Origin: JAXMCI01 sp046349435 | GTDB taxonomy: Bacteria > Pseudomonadota > Alphaproteobacteria > Dongiales > Dongiaceae | Assembly: GCA_046349435.1 (NCBI GenBank) | Contig: JAXMCI010000037.1 | Location: 12,235-76,234 of the forward strand | Reading direction: 5' to 3' | DNA length: 64,000 nucleotides | Translations under genes and position numbers: made by a program | Part shown: piece by piece, positions 43,150-52,743 of the stretch | Position numbering within the stretch: the first letter of the stretch is position 1 | How the letters are laid out: the number at the start of each line of letters is the position of its first letter | Notes under the pieces: model-generated | Seen by the model: only the letters and a program-made list of their open reading frames with translations | Databases searched by the model: none | Told to the model about the DNA's origin: nothing

Positions 43150-45987
43150 ATGGAGACCGCCCGAACGCTGCCGGCGCCCCGCCCGGCGCTGCCCGACGCC
43201 CCCATCCTGGTGGCCGGGCCGCGCGGCGCGCTGCTGCTCGAGCCGGACGGCGAGCTCCGGCCGCTGTCGCGGGCCGAGGCGGCGGCCGCAGCGCGGTCGC
43301 GGCCGCCGATCGTCTGCCACATGCCGGCGCTGGCCCGCCGGCTGGAATGCGAGCGCTTCCCGGCGCTCGACCTGCTCGAGCTCTGGGCCTTCGTGCGGCC
43401 GGCCCGCTTCTGCCTGCCGACGCCGCGCGGGCTGGCCGAGGCCCTCGAGCTGCCGCAGCCGGCCGGGCTGGCCGGCGACGCCGCCATGCTGCACGGCGCG
43501 ATGCGCGCCCTGCTCGCCGAGCTGGCCGAGATCGCCGCCGGCGAGCGCGAGCCCGGCCGCGGCGTCGCGGCGATCGCCCAGGCGATGGCGGCCGGCGGCT
43601 GGCGCTGGGGGCCGGCGGTGCTGGCCGCGCTCGGCGTCGCGGCCGAGAGCGGGCCGCCGCGGCCCTTCGCGCTCTCGGTCTGGGAGCGGCTCGGCGAATG
43701 GGCCGAGCACGCGCCCGAGCCGCATCCCGGCAACCAGCCGGTCGAGCCGGCCGAGGCGCGGCGCCGGCTGGCGGCGCTGCTCGGCGGCGGCGCCGAGGCG
43801 CGGCCGCAGCAGGCCGACTACGCCTCGGCGGTGAGCGCCGCCTTCCTGCCGCGGCAGAAATGGGGCGAGCCCAACATGGTGCTGGCCGAGGCCGGCACCG
43901 GCATCGGCAAGACGCTCGGCTACATCGCCCCGGCCAGCCTGTGGGCCGAGAAGAACGGCGCGCCGGTGTGGATCAGCACCTACACCCGCAACCTGCAGCG
44001 CCAGCTCGACGCCGAGCTCTCCCGGCTCTATCCCGACCCCGTCCGCAAGAGCCTGCGGGCGGTGATCCGCAAGGGCCGCGAGAACTATCTCTGCCTGCTC
44101 AATCTCGAGGACGCGGTGCGCGCCATGCCGACCCGGCCGCAGGACGCCACCGCGCTCGGGCTGATGGCGCGCTGGGTGCTGGCCAGCCGCGACGGCGACC
44201 TGCAGGGCGGCGACTTCCCGGGCTGGCTGCCCGACCTGGTCGGGCGCGGCCGCACCATCGGGCTCACCGACCGGCGCGGCGAGTGCGTCTGGTCGGCCTG
44301 CCCGCACTTCCACAAATGCTTCATCGAGAAGAGCCAGCGCCGCGCCAGGCGGGCCGAGATCGTCGTCGCCAACCACGCGCTGGTGATGATCCAGGCGGCG
44401 CGGGCCGGCGAGGACGACGCGCAGCTGCCGACCCGGCTGGTGTTCGACGAGGGCCACCACCTCTTCCAGGCCGCCGACCAGGCCTTCGCCGGCCTGCTCT
44501 CCGGCCGCGAGACGGCCGAGCTGCGCCACTGGATCCTCGGCCCCGACAGCGGCCGCGGCGGCCGCGCGCGCGGCCTGAAGCGCCGGCTGGAGGACCTCGT
44601 CGCCGGCCACGAGGCGGCCGAGGCGGCGCTCGCCGAGGCGCTCGAGGCGGCCCGCGCGCTGGGCTCCGAGGGCTGGACGGCGCGCATCGCCGAGGGCAAT
44701 CCGCGCGGGCCGACCGAGCGCTTCCTGGCGCTGGTCCGCCGGCAGGTCTATGCCCGCGCGCCGAGCGACGACAGCCCCTACGGGCTGGAGGCCGAGACCC
44801 GGCCGCCGATCCCCGGCCTGCTCGAGGCGGCGGCCGCGCTCGAGGTGGCGCTCGCCCGGCTGGCCCAGCCGCTGCGCCGCCTGGCCGAGGCGATGCTGGC
44901 CCGGCTCGACGACCAGGCCGAGGATCTCGACAGCGGCATGCGGCTGCGCATCGAGGCGGCGGCGCGCGGCATCGTGCGGCGGATCGACAACGAGCTCGGC
45001 GGCTGGCGCGGCATGCTGCAGGCGCTGGCCCAGGAGACGCCGCCGCAGTTCGTCGACTGGTTCGCCGTCGAGCGCATCGACGGGCGCGACGGCGACGTCG
45101 GCATGCACCGCCGCTGGATCGACCCGATGGCGCCCTTCATCGAGGTCGTGGCCCGGCCGGCGCACGGCATCCTGGTGACCTCGGCGACGCTGACCGATGC
45201 CGGGGCCGACGCCGGCTCCGACGCCGCCGAGGCCGACCCCGACCGGGCCTGGGCCACGGCCGAGGCGCGCAGCGGCGCCCGCCATCTGCCGCAGCCGGCG
45301 ATCCGCGCCCGCCTGCCCTCCCCGTTCGACCATGCCGCGCAGACCCGCCTCTATGTCGTGACCGACGTGCGCAAGGACGACCTCGACCAGGTGGCGGCCG
45401 CCTATCGCAGCCTGTTCCTGGCCTCGGGCGGCGGCGCGCTCGGCCTGTTCACCGCGATCAGCCGGATGCGGCACGTCCGCGGCCGCATCGCCGCGCCGCT
45501 CGACGAGGCCGGGCTGCCGCTGCTCGCCCAGTATGTCGATGGGCTCGACAATGCGACGCTGGTCGAGATCTTCCGCGCCGAGGAGGATGCCTGCCTGCTC
45601 GGCACCGACGCGATGCGCGACGGCGTCGACGTGCCCGGCCGCTCGCTGCGGCTGATCGTCTTCGACCGCGTCCCCTGGCCGCGCCCCGACATCCTGCACA
45701 AGGCGCGCCGCGCCGCCTTCGGCGGCCGCAGCTACGACGAGGCGATCACCCGGCTCCGCCTCAAGCAGGCCTATGGCCGGCTGATCCGCCGCGCCACCGA
45801 CCGCGGCGTCTTCGTCCTGCTCGACCCGATGATGCCGAGCCGGCTCGCCACCGCCTTCCCGCCCGGGGTGGCGCTGCAGCGCGTCGGGCTCGCCGAGGCT
45901 GTGGCGGGGGTGAGGGAGTTCCTGGCGGACCAGATGAAAGACGACAGGGATCACGGATCAGGGCCGCGTGCCTCGGAGCAGGAGTGA
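43150..45987 (+). CDS. DinG/XPD-family ATP-dependent DNA helicase
   Basis: 945 residues from the ATG at 43150; an ATG three codons upstream overlaps the -10 box and cannot be used. Walker A is AEAGTGIGKT near residue 250. Cysteines at about 315, 379, 384 and 390 (YLC...CVWSACPHFHKC) form an XPD-type iron-sulfur cluster. The DEGHH box is near 433, VTSATLTD is motif III-like, and LKQAYGRLIRRATDRGVFVLLDPM is motif VI. The first 230 residues are an extra N-terminal domain not present in E. coli DinG. These enzymes unwind structured DNA during repair. It lies divergent from lysS. Confidence 0.92.
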   Translation: METARTLPAPRPALPDAPILVAGPRGALLLEPDGELRPLSRAEAAAAARSRPPIVCHMPALARRLECERFPALDLLELWAFVRPARFCLPTPRGLAEALELPQPAGLAGDAAMLHGAMRALLAELAEIAAGEREPGRGVAAIAQAMAAGGWRWGPAVLAALGVAAESGPPRPFALSVWERLGEWAEHAPEPHPGNQPVEPAEARRRLAALLGGGAEARPQQADYASAVSAAFLPRQKWGEPNMVLAEAGTGIGKTLGYIAPASLWAEKNGAPVWISTYTRNLQRQLDAELSRLYPDPVRKSLRAVIRKGRENYLCLLNLEDAVRAMPTRPQDATALGLMARWVLASRDGDLQGGDFPGWLPDLVGRGRTIGLTDRRGECVWSACPHFHKCFIEKSQRRARRAEIVVANHALVMIQAARAGEDDAQLPTRLVFDEGHHLFQAADQAFAGLLSGRETAELRHWILGPDSGRGGRARGLKRRLEDLVAGHEAAEAALAEALEAARALGSEGWTARIAEGNPRGPTERFLALVRRQVYARAPSDDSPYGLEAETRPPIPGLLEAAAALEVALARLAQPLRRLAEAMLARLDDQAEDLDSGMRLRIEAAARGIVRRIDNELGGWRGMLQALAQETPPQFVDWFAVERIDGRDGDVGMHRRWIDPMAPFIEVVARPAHGILVTSATLTDAGADAGSDAAEADPDRAWATAEARSGARHLPQPAIRARLPSPFDHAAQTRLYVVTDVRKDDLDQVAAAYRSLFLASGGGALGLFTAISRMRHVRGRIAAPLDEAGLPLLAQYVDGLDNATLVEIFRAEEDACLLGTDAMRDGVDVPGRSLRLIVFDRVPWPRPDILHKARRAAFGGRSYDEAITRLRLKQAYGRLIRRATDRGVFVLLDPMMPSRLATAFPPGVALQRVGLAEAVAGVREFLADQMKDDRDHGSGPRASEQE

Positions 45988-46451
45988 AAGCTCTCCCTTC
46001 CCTTGCGGGAGGGCTGCGCCATCGTTCCTCGCATGCCGGATCGTCGTCTCTGATATTGCATTCTGCGCATCGATCCGTCGTGACGGATCCGATACCTCCT
46101 CTCGGTAAGGCGACAGGGACTGCTGCGCAAAGTCAGCGCCCGTCAGCTAAGTGCCCGCCCGAACGTTCTTTGGGCGGAGCGCCAGCCGCCCCGCCGCAAC
46201 ACAGAGTCGAATTCCCTTTCACCTCTCCGCAGTGCCCTCGCGTTGAGGATGTATGACCAGCAAATGGCTGTCGGCCCCACCTGGCAACCAGACGGGACCC
46301 GATTTGTCGCTTCCCATTTGCCGGATTCTTTTCCGGTAACAGGCGTCAGCTTTCCCGGGAGAACTCCGCCTCTTTACCGAAACATCCATATGCGATATAG
46401 TTCGCAACGACTATGAGGCCGATCCTCCAGATTCGGCAAAGGGGGCATCTG
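45988..46451. other. Intergenic region, 464 bp, boundary of a lower-GC island
   Basis: No credible gene. A short CTCCC/GGGAG hairpin just after the helicase stop and CCGCCC...GGGCGG near 46158-46180 could end transcription. Base composition falls visibly from about 46.0 kb onward, marking the left edge of the island that holds the next two genes. Confidence 0.4.
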
Positions 46452-48023
46452 GTGACGACATCATTGCTGTTGCGCTCGGTCGCGCTGACGATCCCCATGT
46501 TCCTCACCAGCTGCGTGCAGCTGGAGGTAAACCGCCTCGACCATGGGAATGCGACTCCTGTTGATGGGTGGGCATACAGCTTGCCGTTTGCCCGGTTCCA
46601 GGTATCGGTTGTCCGGACTTACAAGGGATGTGACGAGAAAGGAGTTAAGTTTGCGGTTTCAGCAAGTTCTACACCGCTGTTTCAGGCGGATCCCAGCCAA
46701 ACGTATTCGATCGACAACACGAGCCTGTCAAACTGGTTCAAGACATCAGACTTCTCCATTGGAAAATACGACAACGGGATGCTGAAATCCATTGGAGCGA
46801 CCGCCGACGACCTCACCGGCAAGGTCATCGTGAATACACTCAGCGGAGCCATAAGCTTAACGGAAGCGGCGATACGGACTGCCGCCTTGGGAGCCCCGAC
46901 GCCGCCGGCCATGAGAGCCGAGGAGGCTCCCGCCAGAAATCCCCTGAGAGCTACTTGCAATACCGATCTGGACAAGACACTAAAGCAGCTGGAAGCGGGT
47001 CGGCGGGAGCTGAAAGCAGCTACAGCAAAGTTGGACACCGAGACGAAGCGGCTCAAATTGCTGTCTGACGCCGCCGCGACGTTCGGAACGGGGGCTAGCG
47101 ACAAGATTCAAGATGCGGTCTTTTACCAAGCGAACCGTGTCGCGGATTCTCAATCCGAGGTAACCACGAAGCAGAAGGCAGTCCAAGATCTCCTGAATAC
47201 GCTCTCCAACGTTGACACATTCGAATGGCCTGACGATGGCGTCACCTTGTCGGATACTCACTTTCAGGCGGATCCCAGCTGGATTGAACAATTCTTGACG
47301 GTCGCTCCGGAGACGCATGCGGGGGCTGGTGGGGCAGTTGGGCTGCGAATCGTACCGCGCAACAACCTCGCATTGGAACCTGAACCGGACGGCAAGCTGT
47401 CGCAGATCGCCACCGGAAGCAATGGCAAGGGAATCAGGTATCGCGTCCCCGTTCCAGGTGCTCTGGAAGTGAAGGCATGCACTCTCGAAAAGATCGACGC
47501 ACCCGAAGGCCAGGCCAAAGGGCAGGCCGGGATTCGCTGTGAATCGCCAGGAACCATCGCGATCAACGCGTTCCCGGAGGGCCCGATTCCTCAGCTCGGG
47601 AGGTTGATGTTCATCCCATTCACCAACGGGGTGTTCCAAAACAACGTGCTGAAGGCGACGTTTGGCATGGACGGGAACTTGCTGACGGCCAGCTACACCG
47701 AGGTCGCCAGCCGCGCGGAGGTGGCCAGCGACACCTTCAACCAGGTCGCGGCCAACCTCCTGCAGGCCTCGAAGACCCTGCCGACGGCCGGGCTGGACGA
47801 GAGGACAGCCATCCTGAATGCCAAGGCAAAGGAACTGCAGGCACAAGCGAATCTCTCCGCCGCGGCTGCCGCCCTGCAGCCCAGCGCGACCGAGCAGGCC
47901 ACCAAGGCAGCTGCGCTCATACAATCCGACACTGCGCTCAAGGATGCGCAATTGAAGAACTATGAAGCCAGCCTGGCGCTTTCGCAGGCGCTGGCTGTCC
48001 AGCAGGCCCGGCCGAGCCAATAG
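46452..48023 (+). CDS. Hypothetical lipoprotein (523 aa)
   Basis: The GTG at 46452 is chosen over the ATG at 46413 because AAAGGGGG lies 8 bases upstream and it yields a compact lipoprotein signal (LLLRSVALTIPMFLTSC, lipobox LTSC, lipidated Cys). The middle contains a coiled coil (DLDKTLKQLEAGRRELKAATAKLDTETKRLKLLSDAA), and the C-terminus a long Ala/Gln-rich helix (residues about 430-520). Between them is a beta-rich region with two Cys. No family recognised. Base and codon use are less GC-rich than in flanking genes, shared with the next gene, so both probably arrived together. Confidence 0.7.
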   Translation: MTTSLLLRSVALTIPMFLTSCVQLEVNRLDHGNATPVDGWAYSLPFARFQVSVVRTYKGCDEKGVKFAVSASSTPLFQADPSQTYSIDNTSLSNWFKTSDFSIGKYDNGMLKSIGATADDLTGKVIVNTLSGAISLTEAAIRTAALGAPTPPAMRAEEAPARNPLRATCNTDLDKTLKQLEAGRRELKAATAKLDTETKRLKLLSDAAATFGTGASDKIQDAVFYQANRVADSQSEVTTKQKAVQDLLNTLSNVDTFEWPDDGVTLSDTHFQADPSWIEQFLTVAPETHAGAGGAVGLRIVPRNNLALEPEPDGKLSQIATGSNGKGIRYRVPVPGALEVKACTLEKIDAPEGQAKGQAGIRCESPGTIAINAFPEGPIPQLGRLMFIPFTNGVFQNNVLKATFGMDGNLLTASYTEVASRAEVASDTFNQVAANLLQASKTLPTAGLDERTAILNAKAKELQAQANLSAAAAALQPSATEQATKAAALIQSDTALKDAQLKNYEASLALSQALAVQQARPSQ

Positions 48024-48162
48024 CCCAACGGCCGCGTAGGCAGGCAAGCGGCCGCACCACCTCCGGCGTCTCGGCAAGGCAGGTGACGGCTTTCCGGCCG
48101 AAGAAGCAAGGCGCAAGGCACTCTCGGCTGCAATCGCAACAGGACGCATTGGGCAGGCAGGG

Positions 48163-49929
48163 ATGACTTCCACACGCAAGCTGGCGATAGTGGCGGCCTC
48201 CGCGCTCCTTGGGATGCTCGGATCTCCTCGCCACAGCAATGCGCAAGGCTTCCAGGTCGAGGAGCCGGTGCACTTCGACACGTCGCAGCCCTTCGGAACC
48301 ATGGGAGCCGCGGCCGCTGCGGCGGCGGCGCGCAATGGCGAACCCACCCGGGAAGTGCCCAACCGCGACATTCCTCTGGCTCCGATGAGACACCGGGCGA
48401 AACCAGAAGCCAATGAGCAGGCGCCTGCGCCGGCCGCCGTCCCCCGTCCGTTTCCTGCCCAGATCATTCTCAAGGTGGACGGGATCAGCCAGGGCCGAAA
48501 CTATGAGCCGCCGTGGCCGCTGTTCCCCCCGGATGCAAATGGGTCTGCAGGAGTCGACCGCTATGTGCAATGGGTGAACACGGCCGTCGCGATCTTCGAC
48601 AAGGCCGATGGACATATGGTGCCGGTTGGCGGGTCGCCGCCGGGACCATTCGACGGGAACGCACTGTGGAAGGGTTTCGGCGGGAAGTGCGAAGAGGACA
48701 ATGACGGAGACCCGATCGTCATCTATGATAAGATGGCCAACCGATGGGTGATGAGCCAATTTGCGGTGAAGGATGGACCGCCATTCTCGGAATGCATCGC
48801 CGTCTCGGTAAGCAAGGATCCGGCGGGCAGCTACCACCGCTACGAGTACCGCTTCCAGAATTTTGACGATTACCCCAAGTTTGGCGTCTGGCCTGACGGC
48901 TACTATGCGACATTCGAGATGTGGCGACATGATTCCTTTCTCGGCGGAGCTGCCTGCGCATTCGAGAGAGCCAGGATGCTGGACGGGCAGAAGGCCCGAA
49001 TGGTGTGCTTCAATCCGAGCGAGCCGGACGCCACACGAGCTGGCGCCTTGCTTCCCGCCGATCTTGATGGCGTTCAGCTTCCGCCGAGCGGCTCGCCAGA
49101 ATACATTGTCGGCTTCTCCACCGACGATACCCTTAAGATCTGGAACTTCTTAGTAGACTGGAGCAAGCCGTTGAACTCGCGGGTCACCGGCCCATTCTCC
49201 GTTTCGGTGCCGCAGTTTCAGCCGGCATGCTTCGTCACCGCGGACAATAACTGGCAGGCTTCCTGTGCGCTGCAGCCGCACACGCAGCAAAGGATCGATG
49301 TTCTGTCAGATCGGCTGATGTATCGAGCTGCATACCGGAACTTCGGCACCCATGAGTCGTTGCTGCTCGATCACACGGTTGCGGTGGAATCGGCAAGCGG
49401 CATCAGATGGTATGAGCTGCGGCGAAGTGGAATTGGGGCTGGCATCGACGATCCGGCATTCGCGGTCTTTCAGCAGGGCACCGTCGCCCCGGACCGGGCG
49501 TTTCGCTGGCTGCCGAGCATCGCGATGGACAAGGCCGGCAATATCCTGCTGGCATATGCGGTTTCAAGCACAGATCAGTTTCCCTCTCTTGCCGCGACCG
49601 GCCGTCTTGCCGCCGATCCTGGAGGTGCGATGTCCCAGGAGGTGATCATCGGCAAGGGTGAGCGAGCCGTCCCGGTGAACAGGTGGGGTGACTATGGCAG
49701 CGTTTCGATCGATCCGGCCGATGACTGCACATTCTGGGTGACCGGGGAATTCCTTGGGGCATCCGCGGCGACCGGGGTGGCTGCGTCAAGCGAGACTCAG
49801 GTCGCTTCCTCGGCGATGGCGAAGCCGACAGCGCAGACCGGGGGCCATGAGGCCTCGGAATCTCTCGAGCAGGGCGACCTGGATTGGGATACGGTGGTGG
49901 CATCCATCAGGTTCCCCACATGCAAGTAG
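48163..49929 (+). CDS. Large secreted protein with beta-propeller-like repeats
   Basis: 588 residues, signal peptide 1-27 (ALLGMLGSPRHSNA). After a low-complexity Ala/Pro stretch comes a conserved body: VDRYVQWVNTAVAIFDKADG, LWKGFGGKCEEDNDGDPIVIYDKMANRWVMSQFAV, FQNFDDYPKFGVWPDGYYATFEMW, ACAFERARML, RWLPSIAMDKAGNILLAYAVSS and VNRWGDYGSVSIDPADDCTFWVTGEF. This set recurs in secreted proteins of many bacteria with no assigned function; the repeated W-G-D/S pattern suggests a propeller. It follows the lipoprotein gene by 139 bp in the same lower-GC island, so the two may act together at the cell surface. Confidence 0.75.
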   Translation: MTSTRKLAIVAASALLGMLGSPRHSNAQGFQVEEPVHFDTSQPFGTMGAAAAAAAARNGEPTREVPNRDIPLAPMRHRAKPEANEQAPAPAAVPRPFPAQIILKVDGISQGRNYEPPWPLFPPDANGSAGVDRYVQWVNTAVAIFDKADGHMVPVGGSPPGPFDGNALWKGFGGKCEEDNDGDPIVIYDKMANRWVMSQFAVKDGPPFSECIAVSVSKDPAGSYHRYEYRFQNFDDYPKFGVWPDGYYATFEMWRHDSFLGGAACAFERARMLDGQKARMVCFNPSEPDATRAGALLPADLDGVQLPPSGSPEYIVGFSTDDTLKIWNFLVDWSKPLNSRVTGPFSVSVPQFQPACFVTADNNWQASCALQPHTQQRIDVLSDRLMYRAAYRNFGTHESLLLDHTVAVESASGIRWYELRRSGIGAGIDDPAFAVFQQGTVAPDRAFRWLPSIAMDKAGNILLAYAVSSTDQFPSLAATGRLAADPGGAMSQEVIIGKGERAVPVNRWGDYGSVSIDPADDCTFWVTGEFLGASAATGVAASSETQVASSAMAKPTAQTGGHEASESLEQGDLDWDTVVASIRFPTCK

Positions 49930-50000
49930 CAGGGTTGGTGTTCGTGCACGGCTGACCTGCGGCGCCGCGCTGGCCGCGGCCACGCGCGGGGTCGGCATGG

Positions 50001-52109
50001 TCAGGCGGCGAGCGCCGCCAGCGGCGCGCGGGTCCAGGCGTGGTCGTGCAGGCGGGCGAGCGCGGCGGCGTCGGAGAGCAGGGCCAGGCGGTCGGCGGCG
50101 GCGAGGCCGTCGAGGGCGCCGAGGCCCTGGCGCTCGCAGCGGCGGACGAGCTGCCGCACGGCGAGGCTGGAGGGGCCGGGCGCCGGCCGCGGCAGCAGGC
50201 CGCGGAAGAGCGCGTTGAGGCGCGGGTCGAGCACGGCGCGGCGGAAGCCGGGGCCGGCCGCGGCCTCGAGGTCGCGGTAGCGCGCGAGGTGGCCGGCGAA
50301 GGCGACGCATTCGGGCGCCGGCGCGGTCTCGGCCGCGGTCAGCAGCAGGCCGGCGCGGCGGCTCCAGCCGCCGGCCCGCGCGCTGGCGGTGAGCGCCGAG
50401 ACGGGGACGGCCAGCACCAGCCCGGCCACCGCCGGCACCAGCCAGCCCTGCAGCCCGGGCATCGCCAGGCTGGCGAGGAGGCCGGCGCCGACCCCGAGCA
50501 GGGTGTGGCCGGCATGGGCGCGCAGCAGCGTGCCGAGCGGCGCCCGGCCGCCGTCGCGGCGCTGCGCCTCCCAGCGCGGCATGCGGCCGGCGGCGACCCG
50601 CGCGATCGACTGGCAGTGGCCGGCCATGATGACCGGCGCCAGCAGGGTGGTGACGGCGATCTCCAGCGCGACGCCGGCGAGGCCGCGCGCCGGGCCGCCG
50701 AGCTGCGCCAGCCCGTCGCGCCGGGCGGCGACGCAGAGGCCGAGCAGCTTCGGCAGGAAGAGCAGCGTCGCCGCGGCGGCGATCAGGGCCGGTCCGGCGG
50801 CGGCGGCGAGCGGCGAGGCGGCGGCCAGCGCCGCGGCCTCGCCGCGCTGGTCGGCGGTGAGCAGGCTGAGCAGCATGAAGGCGAGGCAGAGCGGCGCCAG
50901 CCCATAGGACAGCGCGCCCATGCCGAGCTGGGCGCGGCTGACGAAGGTCAGGCCGCGGGCGAGCAGCACGCGCAGGTGCTGCATGTTGCCGGCGCACCAG
51001 CGCTGGTCGCGCCGGGCATAGTCGATCAGGGTCGGCGGCCCGGCCTCCCAGCTGCCCGGCAGGTCGGGGACCAGCCAGACCTCCCAGCCGGCGCGGCGCA
51101 TCAGCGCCGCCTCGACCGAATCGTGGCTCAGGATCTCGCCGCCGAGCGGCGGCCGGCCGGGCAGCAGCGGCAGCCGGCAATGGTCGAGGAAGGGGGCCAG
51201 CCGGATGATCGCGTTGTGGCCGAGATAGGAGCCGTCGGCGAGCTGCAGGTAGGCGGCGCCGCCGAGGAAGAGCGGCGCGTAGAGATTGTGGGCGAACTGG
51301 TGCAGCCGGCCGAACAGGGTGCGCGCGCCCTGCAGCCGCGGCAGGGTCTGGATGATGCCGGCGCGCGGCGTCGCCGCCATCATCCCGGCCAGCGCCAGCA
51401 GCGCCGGGCCGCTCATCAGGCTGTCGGCGTCGAGCACCACCAGATGGTCGTAGCGGCCGCCCCAGCGCTCGCAGAAGTCGGCGATGTTGCCGGCCTTGCG
51501 GCCGCGATTGGCCGGGCGCCGGCGGTAGAAGATGCGGCCGGCCGCGCCGGTCTCGCGCACCAGCCGGTCCCAGCAGGCGACCTCCTCCGCCCAGCGGTCG
51601 GGATCGGTGCTGTCGGACAGCACGAAGAGGTCGAAGCCGTCGGAAGCGGCGCCGGCGGCGGCCAGCGAGTCCCAGGTGGCGCGCAGCCCGGCGAAGGCGC
51701 GGGCCGGCTCCTCGTTGTGGATCGGCATGACGATGGCGGTGCGAAGGGGCGCCGCAGGCGAGGGCGCCGCCGCCGAGGGCGCCGCCGCCGGCACCGGCAG
51801 CGCGGCGCGCCGGGCGCCGCCGAAGCCGAGCCCCAGCCAGGCGCCGACCGCGGCGATCCAGAAGGAGACGGAGAGGCAGGCGAAGAGCGGCAGGAAGAGC
51901 AGCATCAGCAGCAGCTCCGGCAGGCTGATGCCGCCGGGCAGCAGGCCGGCGAGGAACAGCGTGCCGAAGCCGCCGGTCGAGAGCGCGATGAAGGCCCAGA
52001 ACGACCAGCGCCGGCCGCGGCTCGAGGGCGGCAGGCGCAGGCCGGCGACGGCAGGGACGGCCGGCGCCGCGAGCTCCGGCGCGGCGTCGGCAGCGGGGCC
52101 GCCGGTCAT
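50001..52109 (-). CDS. opgH: Glucan biosynthesis glucosyltransferase OpgH (MdoH)
   Basis: 702 residues. Builds the beta-1,2-glucan backbone of periplasmic glucans from UDP-glucose. Two N-terminal TM helices (residues about 35-95) precede the cytoplasmic GT2 domain: IVMPIHNEEPARAF, VLSDSTDPDRW, VVLDADSLMSG (DxD), SHDSVEAALMRRAGWEVWLVPDL and the RDQRWCAGNMQHL Q-x-x-RW motif. Further TM helices fill the C-terminal half. The usual partner opgG is not adjacent. Instead the ATG overlaps (ATGA) the stop of a 138-residue gene. Confidence 0.94.
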   Translation of the reverse strand: MTGGPAADAAPELAAPAVPAVAGLRLPPSSRGRRWSFWAFIALSTGGFGTLFLAGLLPGGISLPELLLMLLFLPLFACLSVSFWIAAVGAWLGLGFGGARRAALPVPAAAPSAAAPSPAAPLRTAIVMPIHNEEPARAFAGLRATWDSLAAAGAASDGFDLFVLSDSTDPDRWAEEVACWDRLVRETGAAGRIFYRRRPANRGRKAGNIADFCERWGGRYDHLVVLDADSLMSGPALLALAGMMAATPRAGIIQTLPRLQGARTLFGRLHQFAHNLYAPLFLGGAAYLQLADGSYLGHNAIIRLAPFLDHCRLPLLPGRPPLGGEILSHDSVEAALMRRAGWEVWLVPDLPGSWEAGPPTLIDYARRDQRWCAGNMQHLRVLLARGLTFVSRAQLGMGALSYGLAPLCLAFMLLSLLTADQRGEAAALAAASPLAAAAGPALIAAAATLLFLPKLLGLCVAARRDGLAQLGGPARGLAGVALEIAVTTLLAPVIMAGHCQSIARVAAGRMPRWEAQRRDGGRAPLGTLLRAHAGHTLLGVGAGLLASLAMPGLQGWLVPAVAGLVLAVPVSALTASARAGGWSRRAGLLLTAAETAPAPECVAFAGHLARYRDLEAAAGPGFRRAVLDPRLNALFRGLLPRPAPGPSSLAVRQLVRRCERQGLGALDGLAAADRLALLSDAAALARLHDHAWTRAPLAALAA

Positions 52110-52522
52110 CGCCCGCGGGCGGGCTTCGAGGCCGGGGCGGAGACCAGGGCGGCGAGCCGGGCGCGCAGCGCGCGCAGCGGCTGGTGATAGCGCAGCCGTG
52201 CCTCCGGCATGGCGGCCGGCGCCTCGGCCGGCAGCGCCGGCGGGAGGGGCGCCGCCGCGTCATGGCGCGCGCGGGCCTCGGCGAGCAGCAGGGCGGCGCG
52301 CGCCTCGGCCCGCGCCCCGGGGGCGAGGCCGGGGCGGGCGGCGAGCCGCGCCTCGGCCCGGGCGCTCACCGCCGCCAGGCGCGCCGGCAGCTCGGCCGCG
52401 GCGCCGGGATCGAGGCGGAGCAGGTAGAGCCGCAGCCGCTCGATGGCAGGATCGGCCGCAGGATCGGCCGCTGGGTCCGGCGCGGGATCGGCCGCGGGGT
52501 CGGCGGGATCTGGCTTCGGCAT
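52106..52522 (-). CDS. Hypothetical protein coupled to opgH
   Basis: 138 residues; ATG at 52522 behind GAGGAGCG. The N-terminus is a run of DPA/ADPA repeats (residues 4-26), followed by a helical Ala/Arg/Leu-rich body ending in LRYHQPLRALRARLAALV. There is no signal peptide. The stop overlaps the opgH start, so it is translated just before opgH and in a fixed ratio to it. It is not OpgG. A cytoplasmic accessory or regulator of OpgH is the inference. Confidence 0.6.
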   Translation of the reverse strand: MPKPDPADPAADPAPDPAADPAADPAIERLRLYLLRLDPGAAAELPARLAAVSARAEARLAARPGLAPGARAEARAALLLAEARARHDAAAPLPPALPAEAPAAMPEARLRYHQPLRALRARLAALVSAPASKPARGR

Positions 52523-52743
52523 GCGGACGCTCCTCGGCAAGCGCGCCTCGGCCGGCAGGCCTCGGCGCTCGGACGGCCATCGAACGGCAGGAGTTGCACG
52601 ATCCCCATTCGGCAACGGCCCCTGGCACCGCCGGGTTGCCGCCGCGCTTCCCCCGGCCCGGCGTCCGGCGGCCGAGACCCTAGCACAGCCATGGTCGCCG
52701 CGGCACCCCGGGGCGGGACCGAGGCTTGGCCGCACGGCCCGGC

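Noticed and set aside
43093..45954. A 953-codon frame antisense to the DinG-like helicase
   Set aside because: Shadow frame; the plus strand has Walker, Fe-S and DEGH motifs in order.
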